Positions 43,705 to 53,974 of a stretch of 64,000 bases of DNA are shown piece by piece (the first letter of the stretch is position 1; every line of letters starts with the position of its first letter). The translations under genes were made by a program, and so were the position numbers. The stretch comes from Sorex araneus (taxonomy: Eukaryota; Chordata; Mammalia; Eulipotyphla; Soricidae): assembly GCF_027595985.1 (NCBI RefSeq), contig NC_073304.1:146376746-146440745 (forward strand). Reading direction: 5' to 3'. The notes under the pieces are model-generated. The model worked only from the letters and a program-made list of their open reading frames with translations. It searched no databases and was not told where the DNA came from.

Positions 43705-43732
43705 CACATGCTTAGTCATCCATTCTGCATCT
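43705..43732 (+). repeat. Leader segment of SINE family 2 (copy 2, first part)
   Basis: ACATGCTTAGTCATCCATTC ending GCATCT, the first part of the leader seen at 19569-19672. It is cut here by an LTR insertion and continues at 44364. Confidence 0.78.
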
Positions 43733-44363
43733 TGTTGGAATATTTCCCCTTTTCCAGCTGCCTTCTGGAGTTTTGTCACAGAAACCTTTTGTCACAGAAA
43801 CCTAGCTGATCTTTGACCGGCAGAGCTAAGGTGCTAGCCAGGCTTGATTTGACATTGTAGATTCCAGGCTGCAGCCCAGCCTGGTCTTTGGGATGTAAAT
43901 CCGAGTGCTTTCAGCCCAAAGAAGGCTTCGGTTTTGTTTTTGTATCTTCTTTCCGGGGGGCCTAGATTAAGGGCCTGCAGATACAAGAGAATTATGTTGC
44001 CTCAACATTCTTCCTGTAAGATCTTTTGGTGCCTTTGGTGATGTCAATGTATTGCGCCCTTTGGAAGTGCCATGATCAATAAAAAAGGGGTTCAGAGAGA
44101 AGGTGAGGGGGTGGAAAGTGTATAGAGCGCGGAAAGGTGTAGAGAGGATGGAGAGTGTATAGAGGGAAGACTGGAATAAACTGCAAGTGAGACCAACCAT
44201 CTTGGCTCCATTCCTTCCTTCGCCTGCCACATCTTCGCCATCAACCTCCCCGGGGTGGGGGAAGTGGCCGGAGGCTAAGGCTGCTGCCCTAGGCCCTGTG
44301 CCTGGCTCGGTGTGGTGAGGCGTCCCTTCCCTCGCCCGAGCCTTTTCTTTTTATTTTTATACA
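43733..44363 (+). mobile_element. Solo LTR (631 bp) splitting the leader of a SINE family 2 unit
   Basis: Begins TGTTGGAATATTTCCCC and ends TTTTTATACA. The 6-bp target duplication GCATCT lies at 43727-43732 and 44364-44369. Joining the flanks restores the leader sequence found intact at 19.6 kb, which confirms the insertion. AATAAA sites at 44078-44083 and 44175-44180 set + orientation, the same as MAN1A2. A 16-bp TTTTGTCACAGAAACC word is duplicated near 43777-43810. A 6-bp duplication suggests a class II-type ERV. Confidence 0.9.
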
Positions 44364-44690
44364 GCATCTAACAAGGGCTCTATTGGTGCAAAATTTCATT
44401 CTTGCAGAAACTTATTTTTACTTCTACCCTCAATTGGGGCCTGGAGCGATAGCACAGCGGTTGGGTGTTCGCCTTTCACGAGGTTGACCCGAGTTCGATT
44501 CCTCCGCCCCTTTTGGAGAGCCTGGCAAGCTACCGAGAGTATTGAGACCGCGCGGCAGAGCCTGGCAAGCTACCCGTGCGTATTGGATATGCCAAAAACA
44601 GTAACAGTAAGTCTCTCAACGAGAGATGTTACTGTTGCCCGCTTGAACAAATCGATGAGCAACGGGATGACAGTGACAGTGATAGTGATA
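44364..44690 (+). repeat. SINE family 2 with leader (copy 2, second part), sense
   Basis: Leader remainder 44370-44437 (AACAAGGGCTCTATTGGTGC, TTGCAGAAACTTATTTTTAC), then the SINE from GGGGCCTGGAGCGATAGCAC to GATGACAGTGACAGTGATAG. CpG content is high. This is the best preserved family 2 copy in the window. Confidence 0.92.
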
Positions 44691-44754
44691 AAAATTCATG
44701 TTCTGAAACATTCTGAAAGACAAATACAATTCCAGATTAGAAAAGAAAAACATG

Positions 44755-44930
44755 GTGCTGGAGAGATAGTATAGCAGGTAGGGTGTTTTCCTTGCACTCA
44801 GCAAACCCGGGTTCAATCTGCAGCAACCCATACAGTCCCCTGAGCACTGCCAGGAGTAATTCCTGAGTGTAGAGCCAGGAATAACCCTTGAGCATCAATG
44901 AGTGTGCCCTCCTACAAAACAAAAATCTTT
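44755..44930 (+). repeat. SINE family 1, sense, diverged
   Basis: GTGCTGGAGAGATAGTATAG to GAGTGTGCCCTCCTAC. Confidence 0.88.
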
Positions 44931-45049
44931 TTGAGGAGCAATATATTTATCTTTGATAAAATTGTATATAAGGTACAGTATAGATTCTGATGAACAGTGT
45001 TTAGCTTTGATGATATTGATTTTTGATATTGATTGGATCATGGGTAGGT

Positions 45050-45500
45050 TGATTTTTGGGTCACATCAGGTGTGACTCAATGCTTTGTGCTCTGGGGTCA
45101 CTCATGGTGGGGCTTAGGGGACCATATGTGGTGCTGGGGATCAAACCACAGATCATCTCACCAAAATGCCATGCCATGAATTATAGTATGGATTTGGAGA
45201 CACATTTGTGTTGCTTACCCTGGAACCTGAGAAATAGTACAGGGGTTAAGGCATTTAACAGGATGTGGCTATTAGGATTCAGTCCCTAGCTACACATATA
45301 GTCTCCCCAGTAGAGCAAGGAGTGATCCCTAAGCAGAGTCAGGAGTAAGCCGTGATCACAACAAGGTGTTGCTAAAAAAAGAAAAAAAAAGTAATGGAGA
45401 GAGCACAATTCCGAGCATGGTGTGAGGTCCTGAGTTTCAGCCCCAACATCAAATGGCCATCAATCACCGTCAGGTGTGGTTCCTGTTAAAACAAAAACCT
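45050..45500. repeat. Cluster of three old SINE copies
   Basis: An antisense copy at 45052-45190 (TTTTTGGGTCACATCAGG). A sense copy at 45222-45384 (TGGAACCTGAGAAATAGTAC to TTGCTAAAAAAAG). A shorter sense copy at 45385-45500 (AATGGAGAGAGCACAATTCC). All are strongly diverged. Confidence 0.7.
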
Positions 45501-46001
45501 CCTGAAGGCCTCAACATAGCCCACACACCCAGAATTGAACAGAGAACTGATCTTTGGGGTAGGAACTATGAGGAGAGGCTGCTCAGTACACTCCTGGTAT
45601 TCTGTTTCTTAATGGCTTAGAAACCAGTTAGCTCAAAAGTCCCTAGAAATGGGCTCACCAACTGCAAACTCCCAGAAAGTTCCACAATGTAAATTTCATT
45701 CTAGTTCTCTGTGTCCTCATGAGACCAGAACTAGCATGAAACCAACAGTTCTCTTTTAGAGCAGGAGCTGAGCATTCTACAAACACCTTTACTAGGGCCT
45801 AAAGAACAGCATAGAAGGTCAGGGAACCAAGCTGATGTCTTCCTTACAAATGAATAGTTTTTAAAAAGTTATAAAGAAAGATTAGTACACACTGGGATCA
45901 CTACTAAAAAAAAGAAAGAAAAGGGATTCAAGGCAGGGCTCTTCCTTGTCTGTGTGAATCACTGGGTTAAAAAAAAGAAAAAGAAAGAAAGAGAAAGAGA
46001 A
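45501..46001. other. Intron 1 sequence, nothing recognised
   Basis: No repeat assigned; ends in a purine-rich GAAA/GAGA tract at 45970-46000. Confidence 0.5.
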
Positions 46002-46170
46002 GCCCAATTGATAGTAAGCAGGTAGAGCACTTGCCGTGCACTTACCTGGGTTCAATCTCTGGTATCTCATGTGATCCCCTGTGCACTGTCAGGAGTGATT
46101 CCTGAGTGCAGAGCCAAGAGTAAACCATGGGTGTTGTCTTTGTGGCCCAAAAACAGAAACAAAAAAGAAA
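46002..46170 (+). repeat. SINE family 1, sense, old
   Basis: CCCAATTGATAGTAAGCAGG to TTTGTGGCCCAAAAACAG. Confidence 0.78.
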
Positions 46171-48176
46171 AGAAAAGGAGTTAAGAAAGCAAAAGAAAAT
46201 AGTGGACAGCTCAAAAGTGGTCGGTAAGAGCTTGGAAAAAATAAAATTCTGACTTTTCACCCAAAATGGCCTAATTACCTTCTTACTATCCCCACCTATT
46301 AATTCTAACATAGGTCAATTGATTATAGTCTCTACAGATTCATTTTTATTTCAGTTTTATTCATCCCAGTATATATATATTTTTATTTACAAGGAGTAAT
46401 TTTATTTAATAGAAATAAATCAAACTTTTTCACCCCCTAAATCAAACAGTGTCTCTTTTACATACTAAATACCATCCAATGTTACCAAGTATGAAACAAG
46501 TTACACATTACTCCTCACCTGATCTATTTTAACAATCTTCAACAGTTGTCATATTTACTTTGGGCTTCTGCAAACTGTATTCCATCCATCCACACAGAAG
46601 ACCTAATGAGTGTTCAGAATATAAGACTGAACAGTCTTGCTCACCTAATATAGGTCTTGCTCACCTAAAATTCACATGGCTTACCTTATAAGGAATCAAT
46701 CCCATGGCAACGTATTAAGGGATCCTGTATGATGAGATTCTTGTCTCTCCAGCTTTATCTTACACATTCTAGTTCTCTGCAGTGTAGCCAAAATGCCTTC
46801 TTGCATTTCTTCTCACACAGTTTTCTTACCGTCAACAGATCTTGATGCATGTTTTCTCCTTGAAACACTCCTACAATTCCTGCTTTGGTGTATGTATTTT
46901 GGTCTTTGTTGTTCACAGGTTGTTCTTGAGTACTTGGGGGACCATACAGTGCCAGAGATTGAACCTGAATCTCCCACATAGAAAGCATAGGCACTAGCCC
47001 TTTGAGCTATCTTACTTTCAAATCACTGATTAATCAAAACCTCAGTCATCTCTTAAATCAGAGAGTGACCTAAAACTGTACACTTGCGTATATACTTGCA
47101 CTTGCATATACCATGTGCCTTTTCTTCAGAGCATTTAACATGTGTGATTCTTTGATTCAAATGACTTTCTTCACAAGATCATAAGCTCCAAAAACTGAGA
47201 TCCTATTTTTTATTTGACAAAATACGCATTAAACATGTATACTCATTGAATAGTTCTTTCCCCTTGGCTTTGGTTCTGCTTTCTACTTTATGTCCCTGTG
47301 ATTTTGACATATACGGAATCATGTAGTGTTTGTCTTTTTATAACTGGCTTGTGTATAGGCATTGCATCCAGTTAAATTGAACACGTTCAGTTGATGGGTT
47401 GTATCTTTTGCTTTTGAAGAAATCACCATTTAAATTAGAGATGACTCTGGTTGGGACACGTGTTTACCCTTAGTGTAGTCATTATGGGCAGATTTAGGAA
47501 ATAGATTACTATTCCTGTGTCATACATGTGGATTGAGATGAGGAAAACTGAGCAAAACTTGGCCTTGTTAAAAAAGCTAATATTCACTGTGAGTGATTTC
47601 TAAATCTGTATGCACAACAGACTCTTCTGGGGAGTTCTTAATCATAGTTACATGGATTTTAAACAGGGCTTAAGGGACCTTTAGTAGTCATACCTACATC
47701 ATTTTAGGTCCATTGTGCTTTTGAGATTTGTGATATTTCCAAAATGTGAATATTTCAGAAGAATATGTAATGTACTAAGTGCCAAATAAAAAAAATTCTG
47801 TTTATTTTTTCTGCCTGTCTCTTTCCATGACCTGTGCTAATATTTTTTCCTCATCTCTGATACTTCTTCAGTAAATTAGTAATTGCTGTTTTCTGAATTT
47901 TGATTTTGCCCTGAAAATTATCATTTTCCTTCCAGATCCTTTTCTCTATTGTGTAAACTGTTCTTAATAATTCAGAGTTCTTTTATTTTCTCTCACCATG
48001 ATGCAGTATTCCATTCTTTGGGCAGATAGATCTGAGGGTCTCTCATAGATTATTCTTTACTTTTAATAGCAAGAATAGAAAATAGTTAACAAGGTCTGTT
48101 AGAGGAAACTAAGCTTTATGTTGAAAGTTTGAATTTCTTCAGAGTCATTCTTACCAATATTTTTTTTCTCTTATAG
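46171..48176. other. 3' part of intron 1
   Basis: Mostly AT-rich and repeat-poor compared with the rest of the intron. An old antisense SINE fragment lies at about 46880-47015. The polypyrimidine tract and acceptor of exon 2 end at 48176. Confidence 0.55.
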
Positions 48177-48432
48177 GGAAGAAGAAGAATATTTGAGAAA
48201 TAAAATTCGAGCTGATCATGAGAAGGCCCTAGAAGAAGCAAAAGAAAAATTAAAAAAGTCAAGAGAAGAAATCCAAGCAGAAATTCAGACAGAAAAAAAT
48301 AAGGTAGTTCAAGAAATGAAGATAAAAGAGAAAAAGTCACTGCCTCCAGTATTTATACCAAACCTTATAGGAATAAAAGGTGGAGACCCAGAAGATAGTG
48401 ACATACGAGAGAAAAGAGAAAAAATCAAAGAG
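48177..48432 (+). CDS. MAN1A2: MAN1A2 coding exon 2: luminal stem
   Basis: This exon is 256 nt. Its first G completes Arg101, and it then encodes residues 102-186. The reading frame gives EEEEYLRNKIRADHEKALEE, a highly charged helical stem (KEKLKKSREEIQAEIQTEKN) and IKGGDPEDSDIREKREKIKE. The stem holds the catalytic domain away from the Golgi membrane and probably forms coiled coil. The acceptor is TCTTATAG and the donor is GAG|GTAATA. Compared with human MAN1A2 (from memory), differences include Tyr for Arg at 106, several Lys/Arg swaps and Phe for Pro in the LPPV.IPNL segment. Identity is otherwise very high. The exon ends in phase 0. Confidence 0.96.
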
Positions 48433-48784
48433 GTAATAAAACTGCAGATATATAATATGGAGTAGATTATGAATATATATTTTCTGGATCATTTGCACAT
48501 ATATAAGCACACAAAATACACACATACCATCTGTGGTGTCAGACTTGGGTCTTACTTGTTTTGGGATCACAAGTTTTGTAGTTCAGTCTTTAAGTTGGAA
48601 GATCCATAAACAATTGATTATTAAAGTAAGGGATTTCTTAAATGTATGGTTAAAAGGGGCACTGCTAGATACTATGCACATCTCCTTAAAAGCTTGCTTC
48701 TGAAGAGTTTGCATATCTGCCATCTTATAAAGAACATGTCATGTGAACCCTTAACTATAATATAATAGATCAAGAATACATTCC

Positions 48785-49085
48785 TAGGACTCAGTGACAG
48801 ACCATTTGCCTTGCATGTGTGAGATCCTGGGTTTAGTTCCTGGCATTGCAAAAAAGCGAACACATTACTTCCAAAGAATGCAAAGGATTATTACAATCAT
48901 GATCATGAAATCCCGTTGATCGAGTTGCTCGAGCGGTCTCAGTAACCTCTACATTCGTCCTATCCACAGAGTCAGGGGAATGAGATCAGCTGGTTACTGG
49001 CTTTGGCATATGGATACACCATGGGAAGCTTGCGAGGCTGTCCCATGTGGGCAGGAAGCTCTCAGTAGCTTGGTAGTTTCTCCCA
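48785..49085. repeat. SINE fragments: old sense SINE and antisense SINE family 2
   Basis: A short sense tRNA-type fragment at 48785-48855 (GGACTCAGTGACAGACCATTTG). It is followed by a diverged antisense family 2 copy at 48900-49085 (GAAATCCCGTTGATCGAG, CTCTCAGTAGCTTGGTAG). Confidence 0.7.
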
Positions 49086-49089
49086 GAGG

Positions 49090-49345
49090 GAAAGGTATAA
49101 AGCGGCTGCGCACTTCTGGGAGCTTGCTTTTAAGACTCTGGATGTTGGCCATTGATGGATGGGATTACACACACCTGGGTTCCTCTGCCAGCACCTTCAT
49201 GTGTGAGGCTTGTCAGAATGTGTGGAGAGGGGCCTTGAGCATGGCTTTGGCTAGGTTCCGGTGGTCTTTGGCCTCCGGGAGCTCTGCTCGGGGTGGGGAG
49301 GGAAGCTGGAGCCCATCCCCTCCGAGGGGCCCCAGGGAAGACAGC
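49090..49345 (-). mobile_element. Composite retroposon family C, 5' module, antisense
   Basis: In sense: GGGGCCCCTCGGAGGGGATG, CGAGCAGAGCTCCCGGAGGC, AAGCCATGCTCAAGGCCCC, TGGCAGAGGAACCCAGG and GGCCAACATCCAGAGTC. This is the most complete view of the start of the family C 5' module. The tail is absent. Confidence 0.6.
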
Positions 49346-49839
49346 CAGGCGTGGGGGCAAGAGACTCTCTGTCTCTATTTGTATGAATGACCATATTTGT
49401 ATAGTCTCTCAGACATCTTTCTGTTATTCTAGAAGTGAATCAGAGAGAATAATACCATAGGATGATGGATCCAGTTACCTTTTCAATTAAACTTGTTAAT
49501 TAGAACTCCTGCTATTCTAGGCGAGTTTGCAGTAGTAGTGCCTTTAAAGAAAATGCCTGTCAGAGTGCAGTAGCACAAACAATAATTATGTGTTATGGCA
49601 AAGCCTAACATATTTACAGAAAGAGATCACCTACCTTTACTCTAAGGATAAAAGATTCTCTTGGCAAATTATGTTAGTTGGTTGTTGAACCAGAATCCCT
49701 TGATTGACAGTTCAGTCATCATCACAGTGAAGGAAGGGGAGCTATTCCTTAAGGTAATGATAGTTCCTTTTAGGGTGGGAAAACACCTTTATCCCCAATG
49801 TAAAGAACTTATTATATGGTTTCCTTTTGTCATGTATAT
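49346..49839. other. Intron 2 sequence, nothing recognised
   Basis: AT-rich. Confidence 0.5.
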
Positions 49840-51690
49840 ATATATTTTTAAGTTTTTTATTAGTGAATCACCGTGAGGTACAGTTAGAGACTTACAAACT
49901 TTTGTGCTTGCATTTCAATCATACATTCCAGTGCCTGTCCCTCCACCAGTACTCAATTTACACCACCAGTGGTCCCAGCATCCCTCCCACCACCCTCCAC
50001 CCCACTCGACCTCTGTGTCAGGGATTCCCTTTTGCTCTCTCTCTCTCCTTTTGGGTGTTGTGGTTTGCAATAGAGGTATCAAGTGGCCATCATGTTCGGT
50101 CTATAGTCTACTTTCAGCACGCATCTCCCATCCCAAGCGGGCCCTCCTAGCACCCTTTACTTGGTGTTCCCTTCTCTATCTGAGCTGCCTTTTCCCCCAG
50201 CATATGAGGCCGGCTTCTAAGCTGTGGGTTAATCCTCCTGGTACTTCTCTCTACTGTTCTTGGATGTTAGTCTCCCATTCTGCTACTTTATATTCCACAA
50301 ATGAATGCAGTCTTTCTATATCTGTCCCTCTCTTTCTTGTTCTTTTTTTTTTTTTTTTTTGCTTTTTGGGTCACACCCGGCGATGCACAGGGGTTACTCC
50401 TGGCTCTGCACTGCTCTGCACTCAGGAATCACCCCTGGCGGTGCTCAGGGGACCATATGCGATGCTGGGAATTGAACCCGGGTCGGCCGCATGTGCTATT
50501 GCTCCAGCCCTGTCCCTCTCTTTCTGACTCATTTCACTTAACATCATACTTTCTGTATTGATCCACCTATATGCAAACTTCATGACTTCATCTTTTCTAA
50601 CAGCTGCTTTGTATTCCATTATGTAGATGTACCAAAATTTCTTTAACCAGTAATCTGTTCTGGGGCACTCGTTTTTTTTCCCAGATTCTGGCTATTGTAA
50701 ACAATGCTGCAATGAACATATAAGTGCAGATGTCATTTCTACTATACTTTTTTTGCCTCTCTGGGATATATTCCCAGAAGTGGTATTGCTGGGTCAAATG
50801 GGAGCTCAATTTCTAATTTTTCGAGAAGCGTCCATACTGTTTTTCCAAAAGGGCTGAACCAGTCCGCATTCCTACCCCAGCAGTGAAGGAGAGTATTTCT
50901 CCCCACATCCGGGACAACACCAGTTGCTTTTGTTCTTTTGGATATGGGGCAGACTCTGTGGTGTGAAATGATATCTAATTGTTTTTTTGATTTGCATCTC
51001 TCTGATGATTAGTGAAGAAAAGCATTTTTTTCATGTGCCTTTTGGCCATTCAGATTTCTTCTTTGAGGAAGTTTCCGTTCATTTCATCGCCCCATTTTCT
51101 GATGGGGTTCGATGTTTTCTTTTTGTAGAGTTCAACCCATGCCTTGTAAATCCTTGATATCAACCCCTTATTAGATGGGTATAGGGTGAATATCCTTTCC
51201 CATTCTGTAGATTGTCTTTGTGTTCTGGTCACTGTATCTTTTGAGGTGCAGAAGCTTCTCAGTTTAAGGTAGTCCCATTTGCTTATCTCTGTTTCCACTT
51301 GCTTGGCCAGTGGAGTGTCACCTTTAAAGATACCTTTAGCGTCAATGTCGTGGGGGGGTTTTGCTGACTTTGTCTTTAATGTACCTGATGGATTCTGGTT
51401 TGATGTTGAGGTTTGATGTTTGATGTTTGATGTCAAAGGTCAGATCCATTTTGATCTGACTTTTGTGCATGGTGTTAGCTAGAGGTCTGATCCCATTTTT
51501 TTGCATGTAGCTGTCTAATTTTGCCAGTACCATTTGTTAAAGAGGCTTTCCTTGCTCCACTTCACATTTCTTGCTCCTTTATCAAAGATAAGATAATCAT
51601 ATATTTGAGGGTGTGTGTAAGGATATTCCACCCTGTTCCATTGGTCTGCAGCTCTGCCTTTGTTCCAGTACCATACTGTTTTAATTAATT
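49840..51690 (-). mobile_element. L1 3' part (ORF2 C-terminal third and 3' UTR), antisense, with nested SINE
   Basis: Starts with a T-rich tail at 49850 and the 3' UTR words CATACATTCCAGTGCCTGTCC. ORF2 words on the minus strand are MFIAALFTIARIWEKK, GMKSAEWERIFTLYPSN-type text near 51180, and KPESIRYIKDKVSKT near 51370. It is closely related to 33.3-34.9 kb. An antisense family 1 SINE interrupts it at 50343-50512, leaving TCTGTCCCTCTCTTTC on both sides as target duplication. Confidence 0.9.
50343..50512 (-). repeat. SINE family 1, antisense, nested in L1
   Basis: About 18 T residues, GCTTTTTGGGTCACACCCGG, a small CTCTGCACTG duplication in the body, and a head deletion (CGGCCGCATGTGCTATTGC lacks about 20 bp). 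The flanking CTGTCCCTCTCTTTC at about 50320 and 50511 is a target duplication of about 15 bp. Confidence 0.93.
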
Positions 51691-51881
51691 ATGTCGTGTA
51701 TATTGAGGTTGCATAATTATGTATTTTTACAGACATAAATCTTAGAATTATACATTGATGTGGGAGATATAGGAGAATAAGTATATTTAATTATGTCATG
51801 TATATTGAGGTTATATACATATTTTCACAGGCATAAATCTTAGAATTATACAATGATACAGGAGATACAGGAGAATAAGTA
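51686..51881. repeat. 101-bp tandem duplication next to exon 3
   Basis: Copy A at 51686-51786 and copy B at 51787-51881 share TAATTATGTCRTGTATATTG, CATAAATCTTAGAATTATAC and GGAGAATAAGTA. Divergence is about 10%. Copy B ends 95 bp before the exon 3 acceptor. Confidence 0.9.
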
Positions 51882-51976
51882 ATGGTACTGTAATGGAATT
51901 CTTTAGTTACATGAAAGGTAGAGATAATAGTCTGTGAGGGATGTGAATTGATGAATTGTAATTTTTTGTTCCATAG

Positions 51977-52126
<150 letters not shown>

Positions 52127-52240
52127 TAGGACCTAACTACTTTTTAAGTATTTTTCTAAAACCTAAATATTCCTCTGTAACTAATTTGAAGTAGCATATA
52201 TTTTGTTTTTTCTACTTTGTCAAGTTTCAGCCAAATTTTA

Positions 52241-52844
52241 GTTTTGGCTCCCTCGAAAGAAACTTATCTGTTTACATGCAGATGTTAGTCATTTGTCTTA
52301 GCATTTTGAACTTTCTCAGTCTATAATTTGCAGTACGAGGGATTAAACCCAGGGCATCATATATGTGAAGAATATGTTCTACTACTGAATCACATTCCCA
52401 CCCCCCAAGTTTTTTTTTAGTTTTGGCTCCCTCGAAAGAAACTTATCTGTTTACATGCAGATGTTAGTCATTTGTCTTAGCATTTTGAACTTTCTCAGTC
52501 TATAATTTGCAGTGCAAGGGATTAAACCCAGGGCATCACATATGTGAAGAATATGTTCTACTACTGAATCACATTCCCACCCCCCAGTTTTTTTTTCTTC
52601 AAATCTAGGAAGGTAGATAACTATTTTTTTTTTTTTGTGATCAGTTGCCATTTAGTTAGTCATTTGTCTTAGCATTTTGAACTTTCTCAGTCTGTAATTT
52701 GCAGTGTAAGGGATTAAACCCAGGGCATCACATATGTGAAGAATATGTTCTACTACTGAATCACATTCCCACCCCCCAGTTTTTTTTTCTTCAAATCTAG
52801 GAAGGTAGATAACTATTTTTTTTTTGTGATCAGTTGCCATTTAT
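52241..52844. repeat. Tandem triplication (179- and 192-bp periods)
   Basis: Copy 1 is at 52241-52419. Copy 2 starts at 52420 with the same GTTTTGGCTCCCTCGAAAG. Copy 3 starts at 52655 (GTTAGTCATTTGTCTTAGC), 192 bp after the same word in copy 2 (52463). Shared landmarks are GGGATTAAACCCAGGGCATC and CTACTACTGAATCACATTCC. Copies 2 and 3 also share CTTCAAATCTAGGAAGGTAG. The unit contains an old tRNA-type SINE in antisense. The near-identical minus-strand frames at 52451-52651 and 52652-52840 are by-products. Confidence 0.92.
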
Positions 52845-53974
52845 TCCATTCTCCCGACGTGCCTGTTCCAATCTCACTAAGCTACCTATTCCAGACTCCT
52901 CCAGTCCTCCTCACTCTTCCCTCCATGCTCCCACTCGCCCCCTTGGTTTCTCTCTAGTCCCTCCCCCTAGATAACTCTTTGCTTCTCCCCCTGCCCAACA
53001 CATTTCCAATTCTGATACTCTGAAGGAGGAGGATAGAAAATTAAAATAGTATTGATTTTGATTCTCACAAAGGAGGAAAGCTCACAAAATTCTAGTAGTA
53101 CTAATTCTGATATTCATAAAGGAGAAAGAGGGTACAAAATTTCAGTAGTACGCACATACACACACAAACACACACAGATGGAGAGAGACAGACACACACA
53201 TATATCTATGTATATAAAACATAAAACATACATAAGATGACTTGGTGGGTAAATTGACTGGGTTTCTTGTACATTCACAGTTCCAGGAAAAAGTATATGT
53301 GGGTGGAGGTTCTGAGGAATAGCTCTATTTAATTTCTCTTTAACTGCCTGCCTCTCATAAGTTCAGTCTTCTTTTTCATTTTCTCAGTTTAAAAGAATAA
53401 GGATGCTAAACCCAAACTTCATAATTTAACTCCCTTTTCTTTTTGTTTTCTTTCCTTTATTCAGGCATTATCCTGAAAGATAATGCACTATCTTCATCCC
53501 CTAGATCGCACTGCTAAGAGGCAGGAATGAATTCTCAAGACTCTTGAATTTGATGCTATACTGATTCTGTACACTTCTCACTGATTTCAGTGTTTGCGTT
53601 TTTCTGGAACAGGCTACACCCCTTGCTATTGCCTCAGATTCCCTAAAGTAGATGATCAATAGTCTTAAATCCATGAAAATTTACATCCCAGTTCTGTTAA
53701 AACAAGGGTAACTACAAAACTGTGTTAGTAACAGATCCTTAGATTTTACTAACTTTCCCTGCCTCTTGAAGATCTGCTAGTGAAACAGTAATTGCCCAAT
53801 AAAAAATCTTTAGACTCCCTGGCTAAACTGTTAGTCCTTGATCGTGTTTTAGATAAAAGCAACTTTTTGTCTGTCTGTATTACACTATATACTAGTGGTT
53901 TTCAATTACAGGCCCACAGGTGAAAATAGGCTAATCTATGCCAAAGGAGTTGTGCACTTAAGTGGTGGATAAGA
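52845..53974. other. Intron 3 sequence, nothing firm
   Basis: A pyrimidine-rich stretch at 52850-52990 and a CACACA-rich stretch at about 53155-53190. A short duplication (CTCACAAAATTCTAGTAGTA / GGTACAAAATTTCAGTAGTA) lies at 53085-53150. No gene. Confidence 0.5.

Larger units (their letters stand above)
11908..48176 (+). other. MAN1A2: MAN1A2 intron 1 (about 36.3 kb)
   Basis: Bounded by the GT at 11908 and by the acceptor TTTTTTTTCTCTTATAG ending at 48176. It holds most of the mobile elements in the window and no other supported gene. The first ~350 bp are still CpG island. Confidence 0.9.
48433..51976 (+). other. MAN1A2: MAN1A2 intron 2 (3.5 kb)
   Basis: GTAATA donor to TTTTTTGTTCCATAG acceptor. 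It contains a SINE fragment, a family 2 SINE, a family C module, an L1 3' part with nested SINE, and a 101-bp tandem duplication next to exon 3. Confidence 0.92.

Noticed and set aside
52451-52840. Two nearly identical minus-strand ORFs of 62-66 codons
   Set aside because: They arise from the tandem triplication of a non-coding segment that contains an old SINE.
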